A stretch of 64,000 nt of DNA from Rhodospirillales bacterium 24-66-33 (GTDB lineage Bacteria > Pseudomonadota > Alphaproteobacteria > Reyranellales > Reyranellaceae). The stretch spans positions 58,602 through 122,601 of the forward strand of contig NCHQ01000016.1 in NCBI GenBank assembly GCA_002281855.1. Reading direction: 5' to 3'. Below the pieces are notes generated by a model. The model ran no database searches. It was not told the origin of the DNA and saw only the letters and a list, made by a program, of their open reading frames with translations. Below, piece by piece: positions 51,005 through 60,624 of the stretch (position 1 is the stretch's first letter; each line of letters starts with the position of its first letter). The position numbers were made by a program, and so were the translations under genes.

Positions 51005-51819
51005 TGGCCGAAGGCGCCAAGCCGGAAGGGGGGCAGATCGTCGATCACAGCGACGGCCGGGAGGTCGTGCTGCGCCTGCGCGGCATCCGAACGCAGTTCG
51101 GCGACAAGGTGATCCACGACAATCTCGATTTCGACGTATTCCGCGGCGAGATTGTCGGTCTGGTCGGCGGTTCGGGTACCGGCAAGTCGGTGCTTCTGCG
51201 CACCATCATCGGGCTGAACGAAGCGCGCGAAGGCACGATCGAGATGCTGGGGGTCGATACCAGCACCCTGCACGGCAAGGCCCAGCGCCAGATGCTGGCC
51301 CGTACCGGGGTCCAGTTCCAGGACGGTGCGTTGTTCTCCTCGCTCACCGTCACCGAGAACATCATCGTTCCGATTCGCGAGCATGCCGAGCTGGAAGAAC
51401 CAACGATGCGCGAGATCGCGGCCCTGAAAGTCGCTCTGGTCGGCCTTCCGGCCGACACCGGGGAGAAGAAGCCGTCTGAACTTTCCGGTGGCATGCGCAA
51501 ACGCGCCAGCCTGGCCCGCGCGCTCGCCCTCGATCCGGAGCTCCTGTTTCTCGACGAACCCACGGCGGGTCTCGACCCGATCGGCGCCGCCCACTACGAC
51601 GAACTCGTCAAGGGGCTCAGCCGCAACCTCGGACTCACGGTTCTGATGGTCACCCACGACCTGGATAGCCTGAATGCAATTTGCGACCGCATTGCAGTCC
51701 TGCTCGACAAGCGCGTCGTGGTGGGTACGATGGCGGAATTGCTGGAATACGATCATCCCTGGGTCCGGGAATATTTCCACGGACCGAGAGGGCGCGCAGC
51801 GCGGCGGGAGCAGAAGTAG
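51004..51819 (+). CDS. mlaF: MlaF-type ABC ATPase
   Basis: A 271-residue ATPase: Walker A GGSGTGKSVLLRTI (about residues 54-67), QFQDGALFSSLTV, the signature LSGGMRKRASLARA, Walker B LLFLDEPTAGLDP and MVTHDLDSLNAI. The GGSG-x-GKS and GGM-x-KR patterns are Mla-specific. The ATG overlaps the mlaE stop (TGATG). Confidence 0.94.
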   Translation: MAEGAKPEGGQIVDHSDGREVVLRLRGIRTQFGDKVIHDNLDFDVFRGEIVGLVGGSGTGKSVLLRTIIGLNEAREGTIEMLGVDTSTLHGKAQRQMLARTGVQFQDGALFSSLTVTENIIVPIREHAELEEPTMREIAALKVALVGLPADTGEKKPSELSGGMRKRASLARALALDPELLFLDEPTAGLDPIGAAHYDELVKGLSRNLGLTVLMVTHDLDSLNAICDRIAVLLDKRVVVGTMAELLEYDHPWVREYFHGPRGRAARREQK

Positions 51820-51825
51820 TACCGG

Positions 51826-52860
51826 ATGGAAAGAAAATCGCCCTACGTGCTGATTGGCGCGGCGATGATCCTGTTCGTCGCCGCCCTTGCCGGATTCGTG
51901 ATCTGGAAGCTGCGCGCCGGGGACCGCACGTCGTACGCCTATTATGACATTCTCTTCTCGGGCGATGTGCAGGGGCTGACCAACGATTCACCGGTGTTCT
52001 ACCGCGGTTTGCGAGTCGGCCGCGTGGTCAACATCCAGCTCACCTCCCGGGTCGATACGCAGCGTTCGACCGGTCGGGAGCGCCTGACGGAAAAGATCGA
52101 GGTCACGGTGGCGGTCGACTGGTCGATCGACATCCGCGACCGTTCCTATGCCGTCTTCGAGAAGCCGTTCATCGCCGGCTCGCCCTTCATCCAGATCGTG
52201 GGACGTCTCGACGTCGACCAAGTGAAGCCCAAGAAGAAGCTGGGTGACAAGCCTTACCCCGAGATTCGCGAGGGCGCCTCGTTCCTGCAGGCGACCTCGA
52301 CCTCGGCGCAGGAGCTGCTGACCAAGGCCAGCACGACCGTGGACCGGTTGAACGACCTGTTGAGCCCGGACAATATCGGCGCGGTCACCGACACGCTGCG
52401 CAACCTGCAGACGGCGACCAACGCTTTTGCCAAGTCCGATGGCGCCATCCAGACCACCCTGGCCGAATTGCCGGGGGCGATCGCCGATTTCCGCAAAACC
52501 TTCACCAAGTTGAACGAGCTTTCGGATTCGTTCACCCTGATCGCCCAGGAAATCGGCCCGCAGGATGCCGAGACGCGCAAGGCGCTGGCCGGCAAGGATC
52601 CGGGCGAACTGCGCAAGACGCTGAACGAGACCCGCGCGGCGCTGTCCAACATCAACGCCGCGGCCACACAGCTGAACAAGCTGGTCACGGACAACAGCCG
52701 TCCGATCAAGAACTTCACGGAAATCGGCCTCACCGAGTTCTCGCTGGCGCTGCGGGATCTGCGCCAGCTCACCGCGAATCTGAACGTCATCGCCACACGA
52801 CTGGAGCGCGACCCGGCCAATTTCGTGTTCAGCGGCAAGCAGGGATACACGCCGAAATGA
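51826..52860 (+). CDS. mlaD: MlaD-type MCE-domain protein
   Basis: A 344-residue protein with one N-terminal membrane anchor (YVLIGAAMILFVAALAGFVI) and an MCE domain (YDILFSGDVQGLTNDSPVFY, RGLRVGRVVNIQL, and AGSPFIQIVG). A long coiled-coil-like C-terminal region (about 160-320) is rich in Asn/Leu/Thr (for example LLTKASTTVDRLNDLLSPDN). It is the periplasmic lipid shuttle of the Mla system. The stop overlaps the next start by 4 bp. Confidence 0.92.
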   Translation: MERKSPYVLIGAAMILFVAALAGFVIWKLRAGDRTSYAYYDILFSGDVQGLTNDSPVFYRGLRVGRVVNIQLTSRVDTQRSTGRERLTEKIEVTVAVDWSIDIRDRSYAVFEKPFIAGSPFIQIVGRLDVDQVKPKKKLGDKPYPEIREGASFLQATSTSAQELLTKASTTVDRLNDLLSPDNIGAVTDTLRNLQTATNAFAKSDGAIQTTLAELPGAIADFRKTFTKLNELSDSFTLIAQEIGPQDAETRKALAGKDPGELRKTLNETRAALSNINAAATQLNKLVTDNSRPIKNFTEIGLTEFSLALRDLRQLTANLNVIATRLERDPANFVFSGKQGYTPK

Positions 52861-53594
52861 TCCGTTGCCTGGCCGTCTGCGCTTCTGTTGTGGCCCTCCT
52901 GTCGGGCTGTTCGTTTGTCAGTGCCGTCGACTCGGTAGGCGACCCGACCGACCTCTACACCGTCTCGCCCAAGAGCACCTTCGACGCCGATCTGCCGTCG
53001 GTCTACTGGCAGCTTGCGGTAGAGGCCCCGGTGGCGGCAGCGAACCTCGACACTGGCCGCATCGCCATCGCCATGACGCCGACTTCCACGGACTACTATG
53101 CCAAGGCGGCATGGACAGACCGGGCGCCGTTGATGGTGCAGACCCGGATCGTCGATTCCTTCGAGAATACGCGCAAGATCGTGGCGGTTTCCCGCGAATC
53201 GATCGCGCTGCGAGCGAACTACGTGCTGCAGCCCGACCTGCGCAATTTCGAGGCCATGTATTTCTACGGCATGCCGCCGATCGTGAAGGTTCGCATCATT
53301 GCCAAGCTGGTGCGCATGCCCGACCGGCAGATCATCGGCGTCGCCTCCTTCGAACGCTGCGTTCGGGCGCGCGCCGACAAGGTGCCGAAAGTCGTCGAGG
53401 CCTTCGACCAGGCCCTTGGCAGTGTGATCAAGCAGCTGGTGTCCTGGACGCTCCGGACGCCCCCGACGCAGCCGCCGAGCGAGTTCGCGCCCTACGACAT
53501 TGCGCGCTATCGCAATCCGGCCAACGCCATCATCGACAGCGCCAATTGCCCGAAGGGCCACGACGCCTCGATGGTGCCGTACACAGACGAATAG
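52857..53594 (+). CDS. ABC-type transport auxiliary lipoprotein (MlaC/PqiC/LinL-like)
   Basis: A 245-residue lipoprotein with lipobox LSGC (Cys18) in MIRCLAVCASVVALLSGC. DLYTVSPKS, LAVEAPVAAANLDTGRIAI, YYAKAAWTDRAPLMVQTRIV and VSRESIALRANYVLQPDLRN are typical of the PqiC/ABC-auxiliary-lipoprotein family that sits in the outer membrane and completes MCE systems. The closest analogue is the LinL-type subunit of the sphingomonad MlaEFD-like LinKLMN system. No soluble MlaC-like gene is seen in the operon. Confidence 0.86.
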   Translation: MIRCLAVCASVVALLSGCSFVSAVDSVGDPTDLYTVSPKSTFDADLPSVYWQLAVEAPVAAANLDTGRIAIAMTPTSTDYYAKAAWTDRAPLMVQTRIVDSFENTRKIVAVSRESIALRANYVLQPDLRNFEAMYFYGMPPIVKVRIIAKLVRMPDRQIIGVASFERCVRARADKVPKVVEAFDQALGSVIKQLVSWTLRTPPTQPPSEFAPYDIARYRNPANAIIDSANCPKGHDASMVPYTDE

Positions 53595-53609
53595 GCCGGG
53601 AAAGCGCGC

Positions 53610-54674
53610 TCAGCCGCGCTTCTCGACCATCGACCAGGCGAGGTCGGCCATCGCGCGGGCGCGGTTGCCGTATTTCGTCGCCGTTTCCGACGAGGCGTTT
53701 CCGTCGAGTCCGCGCTTGTAGACGCCCTGCACGATGGCGGCGAGGCGGAACAGGGAAAAGGCGAGGTAGAAGTCCCAGGCCGGCACTTCCTTGCGACCGG
53801 TCCGGCGGGCATAGGCGGCAAGATATTCCTGCTCGGTCGGAATGCCGAACGCCTTCAGGTCCTGGCCGGCATAGCCGCCGGAAGCGCCGAAACCCTCGCC
53901 GAAATGGTACATCATGCAGTTGTAGCCGAGGTCGGCCAGCGGATGGCCGAGCGTGGAGAGTTCCCAGTCGAGCACGGCGATGACGCGCGGCTCGGTCGGG
54001 TGCACGATCGTATTGCCGAGGCGATAGTCGCCATGGTTGATGCGCGTCTCGTCGCCGGGCGGGATGTTCTCCGGCAGCCACTTCTTCAGCGCTTCCATCG
54101 ATGCGATGTCTTCCGTCCGGGCGAGATCATACTGGCTCGACCAGCGCGCGAGCTGGCGCTGGATGTACTGACCCTCGCGGCCATAGTCGCCGAGGCCGAC
54201 CGCGCGATAGTCGACATTGTGCAGGCGGGCGAGCACGTCGTTCATCGAGTCGAAGATCTTGCCGCGGTCAGCCGGGGAGACGCCCGGCATGCGCACGTCG
54301 GCGAAGACCCGGCCCGGCAGGAACTGCATGATGTAGAAGGCCGTCCCGATGACCGAATCGTCCTGGCAGAGCGCGTAGGGCTTGGGAACGGGCACGTCGG
54401 TATGGTCGGACAGGGCCTTGATCACGCGGTATTCGCGATCGACCTGGTGGGCCGAGGGCAGCAGCTTGCCCGGCGGCTTCTTGCGCAGCACGTACATGTT
54501 GCCGGCGCCGTCGGTGACGTGGAAGGTCGGGTTGCTCTGGCCCCCCTCGAACTGGAGGATGCTGATCGGGCCGCGATAGCCCTCGACATTGGCCTTCATG
54601 TAGTCGGCGAGCCTTGCTTCGTCGAAAACGTGGGCCGGGCGGACGGGCGTGAGATTGTCTGGCAGATTGGACAT
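53610..54674 (-). CDS. Phosphotransferase-family (ACAD10/11 N-terminal-like) kinase
   Basis: A 354-residue APH-fold kinase-like protein. The N-lobe has FEGGQSNPTFHVTDGAGNMY and VLRKKPPGKLLPSAH (ATP-lysine), the catalytic loop is RINHGDYRLGNTIVHPTEPR and the DFG-equivalent is VIAVLDWELSTLGHPLADLG. This group (COG3173) resembles the 4-hydroxy-acid-kinase part of ACAD10/11. Its neighbour is an acyl-CoA synthetase on the same strand, consistent with hydroxy-fatty-acid use (inference). Confidence 0.9.
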   Translation of the reverse strand: MSNLPDNLTPVRPAHVFDEARLADYMKANVEGYRGPISILQFEGGQSNPTFHVTDGAGNMYVLRKKPPGKLLPSAHQVDREYRVIKALSDHTDVPVPKPYALCQDDSVIGTAFYIMQFLPGRVFADVRMPGVSPADRGKIFDSMNDVLARLHNVDYRAVGLGDYGREGQYIQRQLARWSSQYDLARTEDIASMEALKKWLPENIPPGDETRINHGDYRLGNTIVHPTEPRVIAVLDWELSTLGHPLADLGYNCMMYHFGEGFGASGGYAGQDLKAFGIPTEQEYLAAYARRTGRKEVPAWDFYLAFSLFRLAAIVQGVYKRGLDGNASSETATKYGNRARAMADLAWSMVEKRG

Positions 54675-54753
54675 GGGACTCTTCTAGAACCGTGGCATCG
54701 GGAATTCGAGACGCGTTTGCGGTCGGGTCCGCAGGGCGGTCACGTCGAGGCGG

Positions 54754-56313
54754 TCAATTGATGTTGCGCTGCCGGCCTTCCCAGTAGGGCTTGCGCAGCT
54801 CGCGCTTCAGGATCTTGCCGGTCGGGTTGCGGGGCAGGGCGTCGATGAAGTCGACCGATTTGGGCAGCTTGTAGCCGGCGATGCGGTCCCGCGCCCAGCC
54901 GATCAGCTCGCCGGGCGTGGTGTCGGTTCCGGGCTTCCGTACTACGACGGCCTTCACCGCCTCGCCCCAGCGCTCGTCGGGAACGCCGATCACCGCCACG
55001 TCGGCGACGCCCGGATGGCCGAACAGGGCGCTCTCGACCTCCGCCGGGTAGATGTTCTCGCCGCCCGAAACGATCATGTCCTTCACGCGGTCGTGGATGA
55101 ACAGATAGCCCTTCTCGTCGAGATAGCCCGCGTCGCCGGTGAAGAGCCAATCTCCCTGGATGGCCCGGCGGGTGGCGTCGGGCAGGCGCCAGTAGCCCGC
55201 CATGACCTGCGGCGAACGCACGGCAATCTCGCCGACCTTGCCGGCGGGCACGTCCGTGCCGGCATCGTCCACGATGCGAAGCTCTACGCCCACCTGGGCA
55301 TAACCGCAGGACAGGAGCTTTTTCGCGTCGGACGGATCGTGGTCCTCGGGCGGTAGCAGGGTGATCGCGCCGGTCGTCTCGGTGAGTCCGTAGACCTGCT
55401 GGAAGCCGCAGCCGAAGATCGACAGTGCCTGCTTCAGCAGCTCGCCGGGGATCGGCGCCGCGCCGTAGACGATCAGGCGCAGGCTCGACAGGTCGGTCTC
55501 GCGGATCTGCGGTGCCTGCACCAGGAAGAGGATCATCGCCGGCACCAGCAGCATCACCTCGATGCGGTCGCGTTCGATGATCTCCAGCACCCGTGCGGGG
55601 ACGAACTCCCGGACGACATGGTTGGTCGCACCTGCATAGAGGCCGGCGATGGCCCAGCCCGCGCCGCCGATATGGAACATCGGCAGGCAGACGATGTTCT
55701 GCGTCCCCGGCTTCAGGAGCCAGCTGCGTGTCCATTGCTCGAACATGAAGGCAAAGTTGGCATTGGTCAGTTCGGCACCCTTCGGCAGGCCCGTGGTGCC
55801 GCTGGTGTAGAACTGCACGGCGGTGTCGCGCGGGCGGGCGGGCAGGCGCGGGTCGGTGTCGGGGTGCCGGTCGCGCCAGTCTGCGAAGGCCTCCCAGTCG
55901 GCGTGACGGGGGGCCAGGGACACGATCCTGCGGACGGTCTTCAACTGGTCGCGGATCGCCTCGACGACGGGGAAGAATTCCTCGCCGACGAACAGCATCT
56001 CGGCTTCGGCGTCGTTGACGATCTGCAGCACCTCGGGGGCGGCAAGGCGCCAGTTCACCGAGACCATCACGGCGCCGGCCTTGGCGACGCCGAACAGCAG
56101 CTCGAAGAAGAGGTCGCTGCTCTTGTCGAGATGGGCAATGCGGACCCGGGGCTCGATGCCTTCGGCGACGAGGCCGCTGGCAACGCGGCTGGAGGCGCGA
56201 TCGAGTTCGCCGTAGGTCGTGGGCCGGCCTTCGTAGACGATCGCCACCGTGTCCGGACGTGCCGCACCATGGACGCGCACGATGTCGGCCAGGCCGACCA
56301 TGTCGATGCTCAT
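54754..56313 (-). CDS. AMP-dependent acyl-CoA synthetase (FadD-type, COG0318)
   Basis: A 519-residue ANL enzyme. The P-loop is QFYTSGTTGLPKGAELTNAN (about residues 167-186), the mid motif is VYGLTETTG, and the C-terminal part has WLFTGDAGYLDEKGYLFIHD, then DMIVSGGENIYPAEVE and NPTGKILKREL with the catalytic lysine. It activates a fatty or other carboxylic acid as an acyl-adenylate and thioester. It precedes the phosphotransferase gene by about 80 bp and probably shares its transcript. Confidence 0.93.
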   Translation of the reverse strand: MSIDMVGLADIVRVHGAARPDTVAIVYEGRPTTYGELDRASSRVASGLVAEGIEPRVRIAHLDKSSDLFFELLFGVAKAGAVMVSVNWRLAAPEVLQIVNDAEAEMLFVGEEFFPVVEAIRDQLKTVRRIVSLAPRHADWEAFADWRDRHPDTDPRLPARPRDTAVQFYTSGTTGLPKGAELTNANFAFMFEQWTRSWLLKPGTQNIVCLPMFHIGGAGWAIAGLYAGATNHVVREFVPARVLEIIERDRIEVMLLVPAMILFLVQAPQIRETDLSSLRLIVYGAAPIPGELLKQALSIFGCGFQQVYGLTETTGAITLLPPEDHDPSDAKKLLSCGYAQVGVELRIVDDAGTDVPAGKVGEIAVRSPQVMAGYWRLPDATRRAIQGDWLFTGDAGYLDEKGYLFIHDRVKDMIVSGGENIYPAEVESALFGHPGVADVAVIGVPDERWGEAVKAVVVRKPGTDTTPGELIGWARDRIAGYKLPKSVDFIDALPRNPTGKILKRELRKPYWEGRQRNIN

Positions 56314-56449
56314 AGGACGCTTCCCCTGCGATATTGGCCCGGTCCCCCTAGCGGTCGGGCAGCTTCATCCTTCGGTGATTTTGAAGTGAATTCAAGAGCT
56401 TGATGGCCTAGTGTCGATCGCGATGTGAGAGGCGATTCCGAGGGGCATC

Positions 56450-57421
56450 ATGGGCAAGCGGATTCTGGTCACCGGCGGGGCGGGCTTTCTCGGTTCGCAC
56501 CTCTGCGAGCGCCTGCTCGAGGCCGGACACGACGTGCTCTGCGTCGACAACTACTTCACCGGCAGCAAGGCCAACGTGCTGGCCTGCCTCGACAACCCGC
56601 GCTTCGAACTGATGCGTCACGACGTGACCTTCCCGCTCTATGTCGAGGTCGACGAGATCTACAACCTGGCCTGCCCGGCCTCGCCGATCCACTACCAGCA
56701 CGACCCTGTGCAGACGACCAAGACGAGCGTCCATGGCGCCATCAACATGCTGGGCCTGGCCAAGCGGGTGCGGGCCAAGATCTTCCAGGCCTCGACCAGC
56801 GAGGTCTACGGCGATCCGACGGTGCATCCGCAGGTCGAGAGCTACCGCGGCAACGTCAATCCGCTGGGGCCGCGCGCCTGCTACGACGAGGGCAAGCGCT
56901 GCGCGGAGACGTTGTTCTTCGACTATCACCGCCAGCACGGGCTGCGCATCAAGGTGGCGCGCATCTTCAACACCTACGGTCCGCGCATGCACCCCAACGA
57001 CGGGCGCGTGGTGTCTAACTTCATCGTGCAGGCCCTGAAGGGCGAGGACATCACCATCTACGGCGACGGCATGCAGACCCGGGCCTTCTGTTACGTCGAC
57101 GACCTGCTCGACGGCTGGCAGCGCCTGATGGACCATACGCCCGACGACTTCACCGGGCCGGTGAACATTGGCAATCCGGTCGAGATGCCGATCCGCCACC
57201 TGGCCGAGAAGATCCTCGACAAGGTCGGCGGCAAGAGCCGGCTGGTGTTCGCGCCGTTGCCGGCCGACGATCCGATGCAGCGCTGCCCGGACATCACGCT
57301 CGCCCGCGAGGCGCTCAAGTGGGAGCCGAAGGTCGCGCTCGACGAGGGGCTGACGAAGACGATCGCCTTCTTCGACGAGCTGCTGAAGAGCAACCGAGGC
57401 CTGAGCGGGATCGGCCGTTAG
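56450..57421 (+). CDS. UDP-glucuronate decarboxylase (UXS-type extended SDR)
   Basis: A 323-residue NAD-dependent sugar-nucleotide enzyme. GGAGFLGSHLCERLLEAGHD is the Rossmann loop and CVDNYFTGSKANV the discriminating strand. FELMRHDVTFPLYVEVDEIY, NLACPASPIHYQ, STSEVYGDP and RACYDEGKRCAETLFFDYHR (Tyr-x-x-x-Lys) are near-diagnostic for UXS, which converts UDP-glucuronate to UDP-xylose. It opens the polysaccharide region. Confidence 0.92.
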   Translation: MGKRILVTGGAGFLGSHLCERLLEAGHDVLCVDNYFTGSKANVLACLDNPRFELMRHDVTFPLYVEVDEIYNLACPASPIHYQHDPVQTTKTSVHGAINMLGLAKRVRAKIFQASTSEVYGDPTVHPQVESYRGNVNPLGPRACYDEGKRCAETLFFDYHRQHGLRIKVARIFNTYGPRMHPNDGRVVSNFIVQALKGEDITIYGDGMQTRAFCYVDDLLDGWQRLMDHTPDDFTGPVNIGNPVEMPIRHLAEKILDKVGGKSRLVFAPLPADDPMQRCPDITLAREALKWEPKVALDEGLTKTIAFFDELLKSNRGLSGIGR

Positions 57422-57433
57422 CCCCTATGCAAA

Positions 57434-57459
57434 GCGCCGCGAAGTTTCCTTCGCGGCGC
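57434..57459. terminator. Bidirectional hairpin terminator
   Basis: A perfect 11-bp stem (GCGCCGCGAAG and its complement) with loop TTTC lies 12 bp after the UXS stop and 26 bp after the convergent epimerase stop (minus strand). The downstream T-tracts are short (GTTCG; TTTG). Confidence 0.75.
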
Positions 57460-57485
57460 GTTCGTGGTCCGGCGTTCCCGGCGGC

Positions 57486-58511
57486 TTACTGGGCCGCGAG
57501 GGCCTGCTTCGGCAGGGCATTGACGACCGAGTCCTTGCCCGATGTCATTTCGTCGTAGATCCACTTGTAGGTCTTCTCCATGCCGTCCTCGAGACGGATG
57601 GACGGGGCCCAGTTCATCAGCTTCTTGATCAGCGTGTTGTCGCTGTTGCGGCCGCGCACGCCCTTCGGGGCGTCGAGCTTGTAGGTGCGCTTGAGCTTGA
57701 TGCCGGCGATCTTCTCGACCATGTCGACCAGCGTGTTGATGCTGACCAGCTCGTCGCTGCCGATGTTCAGCGGCTCGATGATGTCGCTCTCCGCGAGCTT
57801 GATCGTGCCCTCGGTGCAGTCGTCGATGTACATGAACGAACGGGTCTGCTCGCCGTCGCCCCAGATCTCGATCTCGTGCTTGCCCGAGAGCTTGGCGGCG
57901 ATGACCTTGCGGCACATGGCGGCCGGGGCCTTTTCGCGACCGCCGTCATAGGTGCCTTCCGGCCCGTAGACATTGTGATAGCGGGCCACGCGGGTGGCGA
58001 TGCCGTAATCCTCGCGATAGTGGCGGGCCATGCGCTCGCTGAACAGCTTCTCCCAGCCATAGCCGTCTTCGGGCAGGGCGGGGTAGGCGTCTTCTTCCTT
58101 CAGGGCCGTGACGTTGGCGTCGGTCTGCTTGTCGCCGTTGTAGACGCAGGCCGAGGACGAATAGAAGAAGCGCGGCACGCCGGCTTCCTTGGCGGCGACG
58201 AGCATGTGGGTGCTGACGAGCACCGACAGCATGCATTCGGCCTTGTGGGTCTCGATGAAGCCCATGCCGCCCATGTCGGCGGCGAGATTGTAGATCATCG
58301 CGGCGCCCTGGGCGGCCTTGCGGCAGGGCTCGAGCAGGGCTAGATCGCCCACTTGGTTCTCGACACCCGGGATCTTCTGGTACCACTCCTCGAGCGGCTT
58401 CACGTCGACCGCGCGAATCCTGGTGTGGCCGCGTTGCTGCAGGACCTTCACCAGATGGCCGCCGATAAAGCCACCGGCGCCGGTCACGACGACGAGATCA
58501 TTCTTGGACAT
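57486..58511 (-). CDS. NAD-dependent epimerase (GDP-mannose 3,5-epimerase-like)
   Basis: A 341-residue extended SDR: VVVTGAGGFIGGHLVKVLQQ, NLAADMGGMGFIETHKAECM (the AADMGGMG stretch is characteristic of GDP-mannose 3,5-epimerases), YSSSACVYNGDKQTD, and EDGYGWEKLFSERMARHYRE (Tyr-x-x-x-Lys). WGDGEQTRSFMYIDDCTEGT is also family-typical. The ATG at 58511 is chosen because it begins the conserved strand. The product could be GDP-L-galactose or a related sugar for the glycan cluster; substrate specificity is inferred. Confidence 0.88.
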   Translation of the reverse strand: MSKNDLVVVTGAGGFIGGHLVKVLQQRGHTRIRAVDVKPLEEWYQKIPGVENQVGDLALLEPCRKAAQGAAMIYNLAADMGGMGFIETHKAECMLSVLVSTHMLVAAKEAGVPRFFYSSSACVYNGDKQTDANVTALKEEDAYPALPEDGYGWEKLFSERMARHYREDYGIATRVARYHNVYGPEGTYDGGREKAPAAMCRKVIAAKLSGKHEIEIWGDGEQTRSFMYIDDCTEGTIKLAESDIIEPLNIGSDELVSINTLVDMVEKIAGIKLKRTYKLDAPKGVRGRNSDNTLIKKLMNWAPSIRLEDGMEKTYKWIYDEMTSGKDSVVNALPKQALAAQ

Positions 58512-58814
58512 GCACGAGAGCCTTTCGATCGAAGCGAGGGGTTTTATCCGACTTGTCAACGACTTGCGAGGGTTGCCACGCGCCTCGGTCGAGCACGCGA
58601 TCGGGGCCCCGGGAAGCGAGGGGGCCGCTCGAGGCTGTCCGTTTGATCGGAAGTGCCGGTCTCGTCAAGCCGTCGACGCGCCGCATGGGCTATGCATGGT
58701 CTGCAGACGACGACGCCCTCATGGCCGCAAGGGCGGCGAAAAAGGTGGTCCTTCGCAAATATTGATCTATACCAACCACATAGGCGTAGTCTTTCCGATG
58801 TTCGATCTGTCCTC
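58512..58814. other. Divergent intergenic region of the glycan cluster
   Basis: 303 bp between the divergent epimerase and carbamoyltransferase genes with no convincing gene. The right third is AT-rich (around 58755-58790) and probably holds the carbamoyltransferase promoter. A weak 6-bp stem (CGCCCT / AGGGCG, 58714-58735) is the only visible structure. Confidence 0.5.
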
Positions 58815-60569
58815 ATGACCTACATTCTGGGCCTCAACGCCTATCACGCCGACGCGGCCGCCTGCCTGGTGAAGGATGGCGAGCTGGTCGCGGCGGTGGA
58901 AGAGGAGCGGTTTCGCCGCATCAAGCACTGGGGTGGCTTCCCCAGTGAGTCGATCCGTTATTGCCTGGGCGAGGCCGGCATCTCGCTGGCCGAAGTCGAC
59001 CATGTCGCGGTCAACAGCGACAACGCCGCCAATCGCTGGCGCAAGCTCGCCTTCGCGCTGACGTCGCGCGTCAGCCTGAACTACGTGATGAGCCGTTTGC
59101 GCAATCGCAGCGAGCGCGCCGACATTGCGGGCAACCTCGAGCACCATCTCCCGGACCAGGAGTTCCGTGGCACAGCGCATATGGTCGAACACCATCTGTG
59201 CCATCTCGCATCGGCCTTCCTCGTCTCGCCCCATGACCGGGCGGTGGCGGTCTCGGTGGACGGATTCGGCGACTTTTCCTCTGCGGCCTGGGGCATGGGC
59301 GAGGGAGGAAACCTGTCGGTCGATGGCCGGGTCTATTTCCCGCATTCACTGGGCGTCTTCTACGAAGCGATGACCCAGTTCATCGGGTTCCCGCACTATG
59401 GCGACGAGTACAAGGTCATGGGCCTCGCGCCTTACGGCCAGCCGACCTTCGTCGACCAGATGAAGGAGATCGTGCGTCTCAGGAACGACGGTACTTTCGC
59501 GCTCAACCTGCGCTATTTCCGCCATGCCTCGGGTGAGGGCGCCAACTATCAGGTCAAGGACGGCATCCCTTCCGGCGGTCGCCTGTGGAGCGACGAACTC
59601 GTCACGCTGCTGGGACCGGCGCGGGACCCGGAGGCGCCGCTCGAGGACAAGCACCGCGACATCGCGCGTTCCGCACAGGTGACCTATGAGAACGCCTTCT
59701 TCAACCTGCTGAACGCCCTGCATGCCCGCTACGGGACCGACGCCGTCGTGCTGGCGGGTGGCTGCGCCTACAATTCGGTGGCCAACGGCAAGGTTCTCGA
59801 GCGTACCCCGTTCCGGAAGCTCTACGTCCAGTCGGCCGGCGGCGATGCCGGCGGCGCGATCGGGGCGGCCTTTGCGACGTGGCACAAGACCGGCGGGGCG
59901 TCGGCCAAGCGCCATTTCGTGATGGATCACGCCTATTGGGGGCCGTCAGCAACGCCGGACGAGATCGCGGCGGCCATCGCCCGGCGCCGGGCCGATTTCG
60001 ACGCGGCCGGCTGCCGCATCGAACGGATCGCCGACGAGGCGACGCTCTGCCGGCACACCGCGCAGGCGATCTCCGAGGGCAAGGTGATCGGCTGGTTCCA
60101 GGGGCGGCTGGAATGGGGGCCGCGCGCGCTCGGTAACCGCTCGATCCTGGGCGATCCGCGTCGCTCGGACATGAAGGATATCCTCAACCTCAAGATCAAG
60201 CGGCGGGAATCCTTCCGGCCCTTCGCGCCTTCGATCCTGCGCGAAGCCGTGCCGGACTGGTTCGAGACCGACGACGACGTGCCGTTCATGATGCAGGTCT
60301 TCCGCATCCGGGAGGAGAAGCGCAAGGAGATCCCGGCCGTCACCCATGTCGACGGGACCGGCCGCCTCCAGACCGTCACCTGGTCGGGCAATCCGCGCTA
60401 TGCGCGGCTGATCACGGCCTTCCGCGACCTCACAGGCGTGCCGATCGTGCTGAACACAAGCTTCAACGAGAACGAGCCGGTGGTCTGCAAACCCGATGAG
60501 GCGATCGACTGCTTCCTGCGGACCAAGATGGATGTCCTCGTGCTCGGCGACACGCTTATTCAGCGCTGA
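58815..60569 (+). CDS. NodU/CmcH-family carbamoyltransferase
   Basis: A 584-residue O-carbamoyltransferase. The N-terminal kinase-like domain begins ILGLNAYHADAAACLVKDGE with EEERFRRIKHW, and the metal-binding site HHLCHLASAF and VSVDGFGDFSSAAWG follow. VVLAGGCAYNSVANGKVL and the C-terminal domain WFQGRLEWGPRALGNRSILG (Arg/Asn signature) complete the protein. It transfers a carbamoyl group from carbamoyl phosphate, via a carbamoyl adenylate, to a sugar hydroxyl. NodU does this on Nod factors; here the acceptor is probably a polysaccharide or glycolipid of the surrounding cluster. Confidence 0.93.
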   Translation: MTYILGLNAYHADAAACLVKDGELVAAVEEERFRRIKHWGGFPSESIRYCLGEAGISLAEVDHVAVNSDNAANRWRKLAFALTSRVSLNYVMSRLRNRSERADIAGNLEHHLPDQEFRGTAHMVEHHLCHLASAFLVSPHDRAVAVSVDGFGDFSSAAWGMGEGGNLSVDGRVYFPHSLGVFYEAMTQFIGFPHYGDEYKVMGLAPYGQPTFVDQMKEIVRLRNDGTFALNLRYFRHASGEGANYQVKDGIPSGGRLWSDELVTLLGPARDPEAPLEDKHRDIARSAQVTYENAFFNLLNALHARYGTDAVVLAGGCAYNSVANGKVLERTPFRKLYVQSAGGDAGGAIGAAFATWHKTGGASAKRHFVMDHAYWGPSATPDEIAAAIARRRADFDAAGCRIERIADEATLCRHTAQAISEGKVIGWFQGRLEWGPRALGNRSILGDPRRSDMKDILNLKIKRRESFRPFAPSILREAVPDWFETDDDVPFMMQVFRIREEKRKEIPAVTHVDGTGRLQTVTWSGNPRYARLITAFRDLTGVPIVLNTSFNENEPVVCKPDEAIDCFLRTKMDVLVLGDTLIQR

Positions 60570-60624
60570 CCGTGCAATTGGGCTATCCTGCTCTTCAGAG
60601 CATTCGAGCGGGGGAGACGGCATA

